From positions 1-21,892 of the forward strand of contig LVLI01000486.1 of the NCBI GenBank assembly GCA_001687465.1: 21,892 bases of DNA. The letters run 5' to 3'. This DNA is from Halocafeteria seosinensis. Its lineage: Eukaryota; Sar; Bigyra; Bicosoecida. A program made the position numbers and the translations under genes. This document shows positions 1-9,120 of the stretch, piece after piece; the first letter of the stretch is position 1; every line of letters starts with the position of its first letter. The notes under the pieces were generated by a model, which had not been told where the DNA came from, ran no database searches, and was given only the letters and a program-made list of their open reading frames with translations.

Positions 1-456
1 GTACTATATCGGGAGAAGTGAAAATACATGAAGAATTTGCAGCACCTGTCGACAAAGGGGGGCGAAGAGGATATGTATGTATCTGAAGATCGCGTAGAGG
101 GCATCATCGCGTAAGTTGAGTGAGTAGAAAAATACAAGGAGGACACAAACAACCGGAAGAAGACAAAGCCATTGTCAACACACACTGTTGGAAAGTAAGT
201 TTTTGTAAATCGTCCCCATTGAGAACCTTGCACGAAGCTCTTACCGGTAATAACCTAAGATTAAGGCAGTTTGACTCTGCACGGTCCGGCTACGACGCAA
301 CAGTGGGGGGACATGAAAAACTTGCAGCCCTTGTTAAAAACGAGGATGGAGAGGATATACATTTTTTCTGAAGACGGCATAGAAGGCATCATCACCTACA
401 AAGACAGGGAAAAGGGGGACTGGAAAGCGGCGACAACGGACGAGGTTCCTTGAAAT
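1..456 (+). pseudogene. 3' end of decayed plus-strand gene, copy 1
   Basis: This stretch matches 4359-4855. It holds two copies of an acidic segment (about 27-112 and 311-410) whose shared core reads SED..EGII. Relative to unit 2 it has one extra base in a G run near 56-61, which shifts the frame. It has also lost about 80 bases, so the first copy runs into TAA at 112-114. The second copy reads on to a TGA at 451-453, only 23 bases before the stop codon of the convergent GLUG gene. I recognise no family. With the shift and the deletion it is most likely dead. Confidence 0.5.
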
Positions 457-476
457 GTCTGGCCGGCCGAACATCT

Positions 477-3391
477 TCAGCCGTTTACCTTGCGTTTGGA
501 TCTTTGAGCAGGTAGTACAGTGATCCTGTCAAACTGATCGTCAGGTTTATCCGTAACTGAAGCGCTATTTGTTTCGGAAGCTGTGGGGATGGAGCTTCGA
601 GTCGGAGTCAAGCTCGACGATGACGTTCCTGTCGTCGTCGGAAAACTTCTGGTAGAAGATGAAGCCGAGCAAGTAGATGTCGAAGCTGGTGTAGCACTTG
701 CAGCACCTGACGGAGTCTCTGACCTAGTGGTCGTCGACGTGAAAGTGGAAGTTTGAGTAAGTGTCAAAGTTGGCGTGGGGCTTGCCGTTCCAGTTGGAGT
801 CCTTGTTTGGCTATGCGATGACGATGTCGATGTCGATGGAGTGGGGGTACAGCTGCTTGAAGGAGTTTCCGACCTAGTCTTTGTCGTTGATGGTGTCGCC
901 ATGGGGGAAGGAGTAAGACTCGCTGGTACTTGAAAGCGTAGAATTGGTAGCAGATTCTCCTCGTCGTTATCTAACGCCCATACGTCCTCAGACCACTCTC
1001 CCGGTTGATACAGTTGTCCCCATATGTCCGTCAAATCATTTGAATTGTCTGTCTCGACCAACCTATTTCCATCATCCACTCCTACGATCGGCTGTCCATT
1101 TCCGTTGTATACCGAATATTTCACGTGGATTGTTCCACTAGCTTCGCTTAGTATAGATCCTATAATTCCACCAGCATTCGTCCCAGTGGCTGTACCTGAT
1201 GCATATGTATTTGTGATGTAGACATCACCTGTAGCACCACGACGTGATTCTCCTCCTGTCCTGTCTCCTGTAATACCTCCTGCTTTGGTGCCACTAATAT
1301 CTCCTCGTATATAACAATCTACAATATGTACTTCACCGTTATTCTCTGCTGTGTCAGCCCCACTAATGCCTCCACTATAATCTGCAGATATTTGTCCCAT
1401 ACTATAACATTCCTTGATATAAACGAGTCCCTTGTCCCAACAAGCATTGTGACCCACAATACCACCACTGGATCGACCACTAGCAATGATATCTCCTGTG
1501 GAGTAGGAATGAGTTATATACACTTGACCATTCCGACCAGCAACCTCTCCACAAATACCACCTGCACTTTCTCCTTCAATAGTCCCAGTGGAATAACAAT
1601 CCGTGATATTGACAGTCCCATGATAGATTCCTACATGGAGTCCTGCAATACCACCTGCCTCATTACCCAGTATCCTCCCTGTCGAAAACGAATTCGATAT
1701 CTTGACTTGACCATGATCAAGACCACTTCGCCAACCACATATACCACCACCTCGGGTACCCGCAATATCTCCTGATGAACTACATGTATCTATGATAAAG
1801 AATTTTTGCTCTCCTTGGACAATGAATCCACCTTGGAATGCAGTTGACCCATTTCTAACATCAAGATTCCGGATCAAGGGAGCTTGGTCGAATGATGTAA
1901 CATTGTCCAGTATCTTTAGCAAGCCAGGAAAATTCGTTATTCCGTTCAGATCTATTATGTGCCCATTTTCTCGACCACCATCGAATGTCTCATTCGCGTC
2001 CAACGAGATGTAATCTCGATTGGTATAGCCTTGATCACCCCATGCCAACACACTACAATTCATTTCGAACTGGTTTTCATTCGCATTATAATGAAAGCAG
2101 GATTCGTCACCATTTAGAATCGCAGGTCGTAAATCTACTGCCGCTGACTCGTTCGAGAGGATAAGGATGCAACCGAAAAACAATGACGCTAGCATAACCG
2201 TCGTTAGTGATGTAGTACTCGTTGTTTGCAGTGCGCAAGCAAGAGATTTTCGCACACTTGGTGACCGTCTCCAGTGCTTAGGCTTTACCTTATATCCTGG
2301 CCAAAGCAATATCTGTAGTTGGGCTCTATATTGCAAAGGAGAAGTCCTTCCCAAAGAGTTGCGAAGAACCGCCGAGGAATCTTCTCCAGGAGTTGCCAAG
2401 CTCTTATCATTCGCAACCTGCCAAATCCATGATAGAACCAGGAACGATGCAACAAGTAGACTGAATAATGGTAGACTTTCCAACGATTCTTCTTCTGGAG
2501 ATGTCAAGTCATGGAATCTAAGAAACACCATGCGCTCAAGGAAGGTACTAAGCAACCCAGGAAAGCTCTGTAGGCCACCAGTGAGTGGAGCATCATCATT
2601 CGGTATCGTGTAGGGAGTCATTAAAACAGTAGTCTCTGGTGGAGGTGCACCACCAGTGAACAGATGAGTCGATGAGAAAAAGCTACTTCGCTCTCTAGAG
2701 CTATGTGTCTCAGTTCTACCGGTAGTAGTCATCGCTCTAGTGGAGGTATTGCCCTGCTTGCTCCAGCAACGAGTGAAGTTAGTCTTTGCCCAAGTCAACC
2801 ATGGATAAACTCCATCCTTCACTCCGAAGGACACACTCTTTTTTGGTGCTAGCCATAGACTGCAGAAGCATCCCACGGCCTTCTTGTTGGACGTGGTCGT
2901 GTGCTTGAGCGCAGCAGCAAGCTCAATGGCTTTGCACTGCAACGGTGCCTCTGGATCCTTCACGAGAGTCCTCGTTGAGGAATCCACACTTTTCTTCGTT
3001 TTTCCACGTATGCAGTATTCATACCAAGATTCCATGTTGCGAGACTCTTTTCCTGATTGGTCCAGAGAGTACTGGATATGGTTGCTTCTCCATTTGCTGC
3101 GAACCGAATGCACAGGACGACACGAGACGAGATGAAACGAGCCGAGCCGAACAGATTGATCTCAGTATCACGGTTTACTTACGATGTCATTCTCCAGGGG
3201 CATGTATGGAATCCATGCACCACAGTGCTGCAATGACAAGAGCCTACCGCAAGGTCCAGTTGCTCTTGATCCAGTCCATGATCAGAGATCAAGCAAGGAC
3301 GGATAGCAATAAAGGCAACCCCTGTCAACACCACTGCCCATTCCAGAATGAACAAAGATGATCTACCGGTATGCTCTGTGCGTCGTGCCAT
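477..3391 (-). CDS. GLUG-repeat, Ser/Thr-rich surface protein, copy 1 (two exons)
   Basis: Predicted secreted or membrane-anchored surface glycoprotein; its specific role is unknown. Exon 1 (3391-3183) starts at an ATG and encodes a hydrophobic leader (SLFILEWAVVLTGVAFIAI). It ends at a perfect GTAAGT donor, and exon 2 (3096-477) follows a CGCAG acceptor with matching phase, giving 942 residues. An alternative start without splicing is the ATG at 3035. Further hydrophobic stretches lie at about residues 278-295 and 368-384. From about residue 391 comes the ectodomain. Eight GLUG-like units with a period near 31 residues follow (about 508-742), each with a [C/S/T]Y-S-x-G-x-I start and a later GGI.G turn. 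Then come a WxEDVW...LPILRFQ closing segment, a Ser/Thr/Pro-rich tail (about 795-919, probably heavily O-glycosylated) and a basic C-terminus LPAQRSKRKVNG. Family assignment rests on the GLUG pattern; the splice model is inference. Confidence 0.75.
3097..3182 (-). other. Predicted 86-nt intron of GLUG gene copy 1
   Basis: On the minus strand this begins GTAAGT and ends TTCGCAG. Removing it joins the leader exon (ending in phase 2) to the long repeat exon in frame. Without it, the leader frame stops at once at the TAA inside the donor. In copy 2 the equivalent acceptor position reads GTGG rather than GCAG, so this intron is not obviously conserved there. Confidence 0.55.
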
Positions 3392-3496
3392 GGCTATTAG
3401 CTTCCGAAGACTGGATGAATCGCACTCTCTTCCGGTTCATTCTTCCTCTAGTGGTCCAATGGCTTCCTTGCCGGTGCTCCAAAAGAATACCCTGCC

Positions 3497-3970
3497 TTAC
3501 AAGCACTTCTGCGCTGTGATGGTTTCGTCAACAATGTTGTATACAACTTGCATACAGTAGTGTCCAGAAACTTTGGCAGAAGACGAGGGGCTTGAATGCG
3601 GAAAATTGTTCAAACCCAACCTTAATATATGCAAAGATCCGATCCAGGTAACTCCCCTTTCCGTCATTTTCACATCAACCAGACACTCAATGTAAGCAGG
3701 GGAACGTGTTTCTTGCTGTGCAATTGATTGTGGACAAGCCCCGAAATTTAGACGACCCTGGTGGACGCTGAAGTTGAGCACAAAACGAAACAGTTGAGTT
3801 GAGTTGCTAGACACGGAGGATTCAAGGACCATCAAACTCCAGTTGGTAGCCGCTACAGTGCCATAGTCTCCAAACATGGGCTCGTTAAGGAACGGATAAT
3901 GACCATTACATTCAACGCGTCTTTGCGGAGAGGGGGCGCAGGAATACTGTAAGTGCCTACTGTATTCCAT
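3497..3970 (-). CDS. Unassigned open frame between the duplicated units
   Basis: An ATG-started minus-strand frame of 157 codons fills most of the linker between the two units. It reads like a beta-rich extracellular segment, with possible N-glycosylation sites (NWS, NST, NFS), but I match it to no family and see no clear signal peptide. Its last 60 bases lie in DNA that is also duplicated upstream of copy 2. The first 80 bases overlap, in antisense, the open frame starting at about 3889. It could be an exon of a gene whose other parts are not visible, or chance. Confidence 0.25.
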   Translation of the reverse strand: MEYSRHLQYSCAPSPQRRVECNGHYPFLNEPMFGDYGTVAATNWSLMVLESSVSSNSTQLFRFVLNFSVHQGRLNFGACPQSIAQQETRSPAYIECLVDVKMTERGVTWIGSLHILRLGLNNFPHSSPSSSAKVSGHYCMQVVYNIVDETITAQKCL

Positions 3971-4855
3971 TCGAGGAGGAACTTGATCCCGAGGTTGAGG
4001 GTGGCGCAGCTGGAAAAATCAGAAGAGAACTCATGAATTTATCTCACTACAGACAGACGATAGAGTTTGAAGTAGCCAAGCTATTTGACGACCACATACT
4101 TTACATGAACAGATGTGGATTCTCGAAATACTGCGGTGAAACAATCCGAACGGGGCGTAGGAGCCTTCTGAGATAGATTTCGCTGGGCTTAAGCTACTGT
4201 GCAGTCACGGTTAAACTGCAAAGCTGCAAACCATACCTCATGACGATAGTCTGGTCCACTATGCGATCCCTTACCTGAAGAATCTGTGTAATGAGAGGAA
4301 GCTGAAGGTGACTGCAGTCCGAGCCAACTACGGTGTAACTCTTCGCAGGACTAGAGAAGTACTGTATCGGCAGAAGTGAAAAAACATGAAGAATTTGCAG
4401 CACCTGTCGAAAACGGGGACGAAGAGGATATGTATGTATCTGAAGATCGCGTAGAGGGCATCATCGCTTACGAAGAAAGAGAGGGCACTGCCTCAGGGCA
4501 GGGGGTGAGGACGTCGCCACCGACGGACGTGGACGAAATATTCGAAGTTGAGGGAGCAGAAAGAAAGATACAAGGAGGACACAAACGAAACAATAGTAAA
4601 CTCAAGGTGCTATGGGAGCAGTAATAACACCTTGCATGAAGCTCTTAATAGACCTAAGAGGAAGGTAGTTTGACTCTGCGCGGTCCGGCTACGACGCAAC
4701 AGTGGGGGGACATGAAGAACTTCCAGCCCTTGTTAAAAACGGTGATGGAGAGGATATACATTTTTTCTGAAGACGGCATAGAAGGCATCATCACCTACAA
4801 AGACAGGGAAAAGGGGGACTGGAAAGCGGCGACAACGGACGACGTTCCTTGAAAT
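3889..4855 (+). pseudogene. Decayed plus-strand gene with SAP-like helices and acidic repeat, copy 2
   Basis: Three open stretches in different frames follow each other on the plus strand. At 3889-4176 a frame with no ATG at its start reads like real protein (core FEEELDPEVEGGAAGKIRRE, then MNRCGFSKYCGE) and ends at TAG. At 4215-4379 a second frame contains YLKNLCNERKLKVTAVRANY, which resembles a SAP DNA-binding helix-extended loop-helix. From 4376 a third frame carries the acidic segment ENGDEEDMYVSEDRVEGII. A second copy of this segment at 4711-4810 is frameshifted by one T in a T run. The last frame stops at 4850-4852, just short of the convergent GLUG stop. It may be a decayed gene or a transposon-derived SAP protein; introns could also explain the frame changes. 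The function is unknown. Confidence 0.4.
4385..4484 (+). repeat. Acidic-segment repeat, best-preserved of four copies
   Basis: About 100 bases encoding HEEFAAPVENGDEEDMYVS and the following EDRVEGII are repeated at 4711-4810 within the same unit, and at 27-112 and 311-410 in unit 1. The copies within a unit are about 290-330 bases apart and clearly older than the unit duplication: copies in matching positions are much closer to each other than neighbours are. Confidence 0.7.
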
Positions 4856-4875
4856 GCCTGGCCGGCCGAACATCT

Positions 4876-7122
4876 TCAGCCGTTTACTATGCGTTTGGAT
4901 CTTTGAGCCGGTAGTACAGTGATCTTGTCAAACTGATCGTCTGGTTTATCCGTAACTGAAGCGCTATTTGTTTCGGAAGCTGTGGGGATGGAGCTTCGAG
5001 TCGGAGTCAAGCTCGACGATGACGTTCCTGTCGTCGTCGGAAAACATCTGCTAGAAGATGAAGCCGAGCAAGTAGATGTCGAAGCTGGTGCAGCACTTGC
5101 AACACCTGACAGAGTCTCTGACCTAGTGGTCGTCGACGTGAAAGTGGAAGTTTGAGTAAGTGTCAAAGTTGGCGTGGGGCTTGCCGTTCCAGTCGGAGTC
5201 CTTGTTTGGCTATGCGACGACGATGACGATGACGATGTCGATGGAGTGGGGGTACAGCTGCTTGAAGGAGTTTCCGACCTTGTCGTTGTCGTTGATGGTG
5301 TCGCCATGGGTGAAGGAGTAGGACTCGCTGGTACTTGAAAGCGTAGAATTGGTAGCAGATTCTCCATGTCGTTATCGAAAGTCCATACGTCCTCAGACCA
5401 CCCTCCCGGTTGATACAGTTGTCCCCATATGTCCGTCAAACCATTTGAATTGTCTGTCTCGACCAACCTATTTCCATCGTCCGCTCCTACGATCGGCTGT
5501 CCATTTCCGTTGTATACCGAATATTTCACGTGGATTGTACCAGTAGCTTCGCTTAATATAGATCCTATAATTCCACCAGCATTCGTCCCAGTGGCTGTAC
5601 CTGATGCATATGTATTTGTGATGTAGACATCTCCTGTGGCTTGGCCTGATTGCCCTCCTGTCTTCCATCCTGTAATACCTCCTGCTTTGGTGCCACTAAT
5701 ATCTCCTCGTGTATAACAATCTATAATATGTACTTCAACCCCATTATCTGCTGTATCAACTCCACTAATCCCCCCACTATAATCTGCAGATATTTGCCCC
5801 ATACTATACCATTCCTTGATATAAACGAATCCATTGTTCCAACCAGTATTACCACCCACAATACCACCACTGGATCGACCACTAGCAATGATATCTCCTG
5901 TGGAATAGGAACGAGTTATATACACTTGACCATCCGTATGACCAGCAGCCGTACCACAAATACCACCTGCACTTTCTCCTTCAATATTCCCAGTCGAATA
6001 ACAATCCGTGATATTGACAATCCCATGATTGTATCCTACCCTGCTTCCTGCAATACCACCTGCATTAGTACCTAGTATCCTCCCTGTCGAATACGAATTC
6101 GATATCTTGACTTGACCATGATCAAGACCACTTCGATAACCACATATACCAGCACCATGGTTACACGCAATATCTCCTGATGAGCTACATGAATCTATTA
6201 TAAAGAATTTCTGCTCTTGTTGGACAATAAATCCACCTAGGGATGCAGTTTCGCCATTCCTAACATCAAGATTCCGAATCAAGGGAGCTTGATCAAATGA
6301 TACAACAGTACCCAGTATCGTAAACAATCCTGGGAAATCTGTTATTCCGTTCAGATCTATGAAGTTCCCATTCTGCCGGCCACCGTCAAATGTCTCGTTC
6401 GCATCCAACGAGATGTAATCTTGATTCGTATAGCCATGATCATCCCATGCGAGCACACTACAATTCATTTCAAACTGGTGTTGAGCCGCATTATAATGGA
6501 AGCAGGATTCGTCACCATTTAGAATTGCAGGTCGTAAATCGGTTGCTAATACTACCTCGTTGGCAAGAAAGCAACCGAAAAACAATGTGCTCAATATTTT
6601 TGTCGTTAGTGACGAAATATTTCGGGAAGCTGCCGAAAATCCTGCATCTGCTGGAGTGGTAAGCTTCCTTCTTAATGCTAGAACCTGGACTGATGCGATC
6701 AGCAGGCCGAATAAAACAAGCAGTGATTTCTCCTTTGGGAAAGTTAAGGCGTGGCATCCAAGGTACGTCATGTGTTCAGAGAAGGGAAATATCTGGCGGA
6801 CACTTCGGAGTGGAATCACGACATGCGCTATAGTGCTGGCAGTCGTAAAAGCAGTATCTGCTCGTCCGCTATTAATCGACTTGCTACACCGATGAACTGT
6901 GTTTGTCGTTGTCCAAGGAAATTTTGGATAAAAGTCATCCTTCACTTCGAGGTTTACGTTTTGTTGGGACGGTAGCAGCAAGTGATCAAAGACTCCCACG
7001 AGCTTCTTGTCACTAGCACTCTTAATCGCTGCAAGATGCTTCATTGCAACTGGATCTCTCAATAGTGTTATATCTAGGGAATCCCTCCTTCTTCCAAATA
7101 TGGAGTAGCCACAAGGTTTCAT
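4876..7122 (-). CDS. GLUG-repeat, Ser/Thr-rich surface protein, copy 2
   Basis: Paralogue of the gene at 477-3391 and probably also a surface glycoprotein. The chosen ATG (7122) aligns with an ATG in copy 1 and gives 748 residues; the frame stays open without an ATG to 7398. The N-terminal 170 residues are only weakly similar to copy 1 but keep spaced identities (VKD..YP, KK.VG.F, RC.K), which supports coding. Hydrophobic segments lie at about 134-150 and 172-187. The ectodomain from about residue 195 is nearly identical to copy 1. It has eight GLUG-like units from about 312 to 548, a Ser/Thr/Pro tail at about 600-725 with two more Ser than copy 1, and the end LPAQRSKRIVNG. One repeat has Trp where copy 1 has Cys (WYSMG). 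A leader similar to copy 1 exon 1 starts at an ATG at 7465 (MRWALTLTRVAFIAVR), but I could not find a convincing splice joining it in frame, so the 5' end is unresolved. Confidence 0.72.
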   Translation of the reverse strand: MKPCGYSIFGRRRDSLDITLLRDPVAMKHLAAIKSASDKKLVGVFDHLLLPSQQNVNLEVKDDFYPKFPWTTTNTVHRCSKSINSGRADTAFTTASTIAHVVIPLRSVRQIFPFSEHMTYLGCHALTFPKEKSLLVLFGLLIASVQVLALRRKLTTPADAGFSAASRNISSLTTKILSTLFFGCFLANEVVLATDLRPAILNGDESCFHYNAAQHQFEMNCSVLAWDDHGYTNQDYISLDANETFDGGRQNGNFIDLNGITDFPGLFTILGTVVSFDQAPLIRNLDVRNGETASLGGFIVQQEQKFFIIDSCSSSGDIACNHGAGICGYRSGLDHGQVKISNSYSTGRILGTNAGGIAGSRVGYNHGIVNITDCYSTGNIEGESAGGICGTAAGHTDGQVYITRSYSTGDIIASGRSSGGIVGGNTGWNNGFVYIKEWYSMGQISADYSGGISGVDTADNGVEVHIIDCYTRGDISGTKAGGITGWKTGGQSGQATGDVYITNTYASGTATGTNAGGIIGSILSEATGTIHVKYSVYNGNGQPIVGADDGNRLVETDNSNGLTDIWGQLYQPGGWSEDVWTFDNDMENLLPILRFQVPASPTPSPMATPSTTTTRSETPSSSCTPTPSTSSSSSSSHSQTRTPTGTASPTPTLTLTQTSTFTSTTTRSETLSGVASAAPASTSTCSASSSSRCFPTTTGTSSSSLTPTRSSIPTASETNSASVTDKPDDQFDKITVLPAQRSKRIVNG

Positions 7123-7340
7123 GCGTTGTCCCTGTTCTCTTGGGAACAACGAGCCAAACTGAACCAGCATCGGAAGAAAATGGACATGATTGCGTATCCG
7201 TTCGCCACGAACCGAATAAGATGACGGTACGATACAAGCAGAGCAGGCAAAGCGACGCACGCTCTGACGAGATCCATACACCAGGGGAGTATCACACTGA
7301 GGAGAGAATACGCGATACACTACCGGTACGATTTGCTCAC

Positions 7341-7465
7341 TGGTTTTGGGACTGGGCTTGGGAGTCCAAGTTGGGACCTCCCAGTTGCTTGTGCTCACTG
7401 TCGGACATCAAGAGAAGACGGACAGCAATGAAAGCAACCCGTGTCAATGTCAGCGCCCATCGCAT
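7341..7465 (-). other. Possible leader exon of GLUG gene copy 2
   Basis: A minus-strand ATG opens a hydrophobic stretch whose WA..LT.VAFIA.R pattern matches the leader exon of copy 1. A donor-like GTGAGC follows at 7340. The phase does not join the main frame through either of the two nearest good acceptors. Either the splice pattern differs from copy 1 or this copy has lost a working leader. Confidence 0.35.
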
Positions 7466-7904
7466 GGTGGTGGAAGATGATATCCACTTTATGGGTCCTG
7501 CCAGAGCATTAAGCTTCAGAAAAGGGAATACTGTATACCACGAGCTGAGGTTTCGCGCTACTTTGTGTTTTTTCTTCCTCTACAGCTGTCCGACACCTTG
7601 GTTCCCTATGGCTCCATAGGAATCCCTGCTTTGGTTAAGGAGCACTTCTTCCGGCTTATGGTTCTATCGTCAAGACTGTCATGTATACAACGCCTGTACA
7701 GTGTGGCTAGCGCTACAGCGCACGAGCGGAAAATATCCGCACCGGGTGGCGTCCCAGTTCACAGGTGTGGTACTGTATTACAGTACAATGTAGTATTACA
7801 GAAAAGTAGGCTACAGGCTACGCTACGCCATGTAAGGGATAAACCGTTCAGAGTACAACTTATAGCAGGTTTCCCCCTATGCATCCTTCTCCCTGTCTCC
7901 ATGC
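7466..7904. other. Upstream region of GLUG gene copy 2, no gene seen
   Basis: Up to about 7708 this is diverged duplicate of the DNA upstream of copy 1 (about 3400-3560) and presumably includes the promoter. Beyond that I see only short frames. A perfect 8-base inverted repeat with a one-base centre lies at 7770-7786, next to several shorter gtagt and gctac repeats. Confidence 0.4.
7770..7786. repeat. Inverted repeat with 8-base arms
   Basis: The arms gtactgta and tacagtac flank a single t. The same tactgta word is scattered through non-coding parts of the window. Confidence 0.6.
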
Positions 7905-9120
7905 GTTTTCTTGGCCGGAACACCGCTATTGTCAAGACAAAAGGCCATTGGAAGAGTTCAATCAGGATATGGCCGACATGATGGACCATGGTGCGCAAAG
8001 CGCGGAAGTGGCAAGATGAGCTCTCCGCCCACACCGTTCCACGAGCCAAGCTGCCCTCGAAGGCAGGAGGATTGGGGATAGTCATCCCAGACCACGCAGC
8101 AGAAGCATCGCATATCGCCGGGGCGATCGACGCGTTATAAAACGATCCAACAGGTGGCTGGAGACGAGCAGGACCCCGCTCGTGCAATATCGCAAGAAAC
8201 CGCCGCCATGGCTCTCGGAGAGTCAGAACGCGCTGCAGGAAACGATCGAATTTCCGGATGCGAACTACGAAGGCTTCTGGAACAAACCGAAGCTACAAAC
8301 ACGTCTGGACAAGATGTTGCAGAGAGTAGCTAAACGGACTCTGAAAGGAACGCTGAACCCACAGCAGGAAGCATTACTGACAGCATGCCAAGCGGACGCA
8401 GCAGCAGCATGGCTATACTCATCACCAAGGAAAGGTTTTACGCCAACCGACCCCGAGTACATGGTAGCACTGCGCCTACGCCTAGGACTCCCCCGAACGA
8501 GCCTGTTTACGGGGCCATCCAGTGCATGCTGTGAAGAAGGACCGAACGACGAGCTGCTACACCACGCACTGGGGTGCGGCAAAGAAGGGAACGCCACGCA
8601 AAGGATCCGTCGTCCTGACGGGATAGCAGTGGAACTGGAGAACTACATCCGCACGAGTCAAATGCCAGTGGAGAGAGAGGTGCTCGTAGACCCGCGAAAC
8701 GAAGGGGAAGCGAGGCCACTAATGGATCTGGTGGCGAAAGGCCCAACGAGCGTACTGTTCGTCGATGTGACAGTGCCAAACCCGCTCATGGGAGACAAAC
8801 TAGCCAAGACAGCGTGAAGACCCTTCACCATCGCGGCAGAAGCGGAGAAGATGAAGCGGACAAAATAGGGGCACCTGAGGAACCACCACACGGAAATTAT
8901 CCCGTTCGCGATAGAGGCGACAGGCGGCTTCGGGGAAGATGCAATCAGGTTCCTCAATGGAATTGCCAGGAAAGCACCGGGCTCCCGCTGGGGAACAAAG
9001 GTGCGGAACTTCCGCAAGCTGATGACGGCCAAACTGTCAGTCACGTTGATGCGCCACAACGTGAAGACGTTGCACCGGTTAGGCATGTTACTGGTTTCTT
9101 GCTAAGCGCAGCGTTGTAGC
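7905..9120 (+). mobile_element. 5'-truncated non-LTR retrotransposon 3' end with restriction-like endonuclease
   Basis: The C-terminal part of a retrotransposon polyprotein, broken by frameshifts near 7985 and 8135 and by in-frame TGA (8815) and TAG (8866). The first frame reads HRYCQDKRPLEEFNQDMADM. The next contains the post-reverse-transcriptase signature LPSKAGGLGIVIPDHAAEAS. From about 8137 the long frame gives a CC...H...C zinc-binding-like segment (about 8527-8577). It then gives a PD-(D/E)XK-type core, PLMDLVAKG..SVLFVDVTV (about 8719-8778), and after the stops KMKRTK-stop-GHL and IIPFAIEATGGFGEDA, typical of this endonuclease family (R2, CRE, NeSL-like elements). Loss of the whole 5' part is usual for target-primed insertion. 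The insert is dead. I saw no clear target-site duplication or poly(A). Confidence 0.75.
8137..8817 (+). pseudogene. Endonuclease-domain fragment of the non-LTR element
   Basis: The longest surviving frame of the element. The only start is a GTG at 8182, so it is not an independent gene. The frame is open from about 8137 and reads through a basic linker (RWLETSRTPLVQYRKKPPPW), a region ending in a CxxC/HHALGC cluster, and the Asp-rich nuclease core. It stops at a TGA, but the family signature continues in the same frame for another 95 codons, so the stop is a mutation and not the natural end. Confidence 0.7.

Larger units (their letters stand above)
1..3560. repeat. Tandem duplication, unit 1
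   Basis: This block matches 4359-7708 in the same order and orientation. It contains the end of a plus-strand decayed gene, the convergent GLUG gene, its leader exon and about 170 bases of upstream DNA. The match is almost exact from about 310 to 2215, weak from 2216 to 3035, and recognisable again around 3260-3560. Unit 2 carries about 40 more bases in the plus-strand part, mainly because unit 1 has lost about 80 bases next to position 115. The left end lies outside the window. Confidence 0.85.
4359..7708. repeat. Tandem duplication, unit 2
   Basis: This is the second copy of the module at 1-3560. It starts at the segment gtactgtatc, which corresponds to position 1, and similarity fades shortly after the paired motif gtatacaac at about 3540 and 7690. 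The DNA at 3563-4358 lies between the copies and probably belongs to the unit, since its unit 1 equivalent would fall before the window. Confidence 0.85.

Noticed and set aside
477-512. LPAQR as a bacterial sortase signal.
   Set aside because: There is no LPxTG, no following hydrophobic helix, and the gene setting is eukaryotic with introns.
1326-1775. Thr-rich plus-strand frames here and at 5650-6075.
   Set aside because: They are antisense shadows of the GLUG repeats in both copies.
3036-3113. GTG starts giving longer GLUG proteins (3113 and 7398).
   Set aside because: GTG starts are not expected in a eukaryotic nuclear gene; an ATG or a spliced leader explains the frames better.
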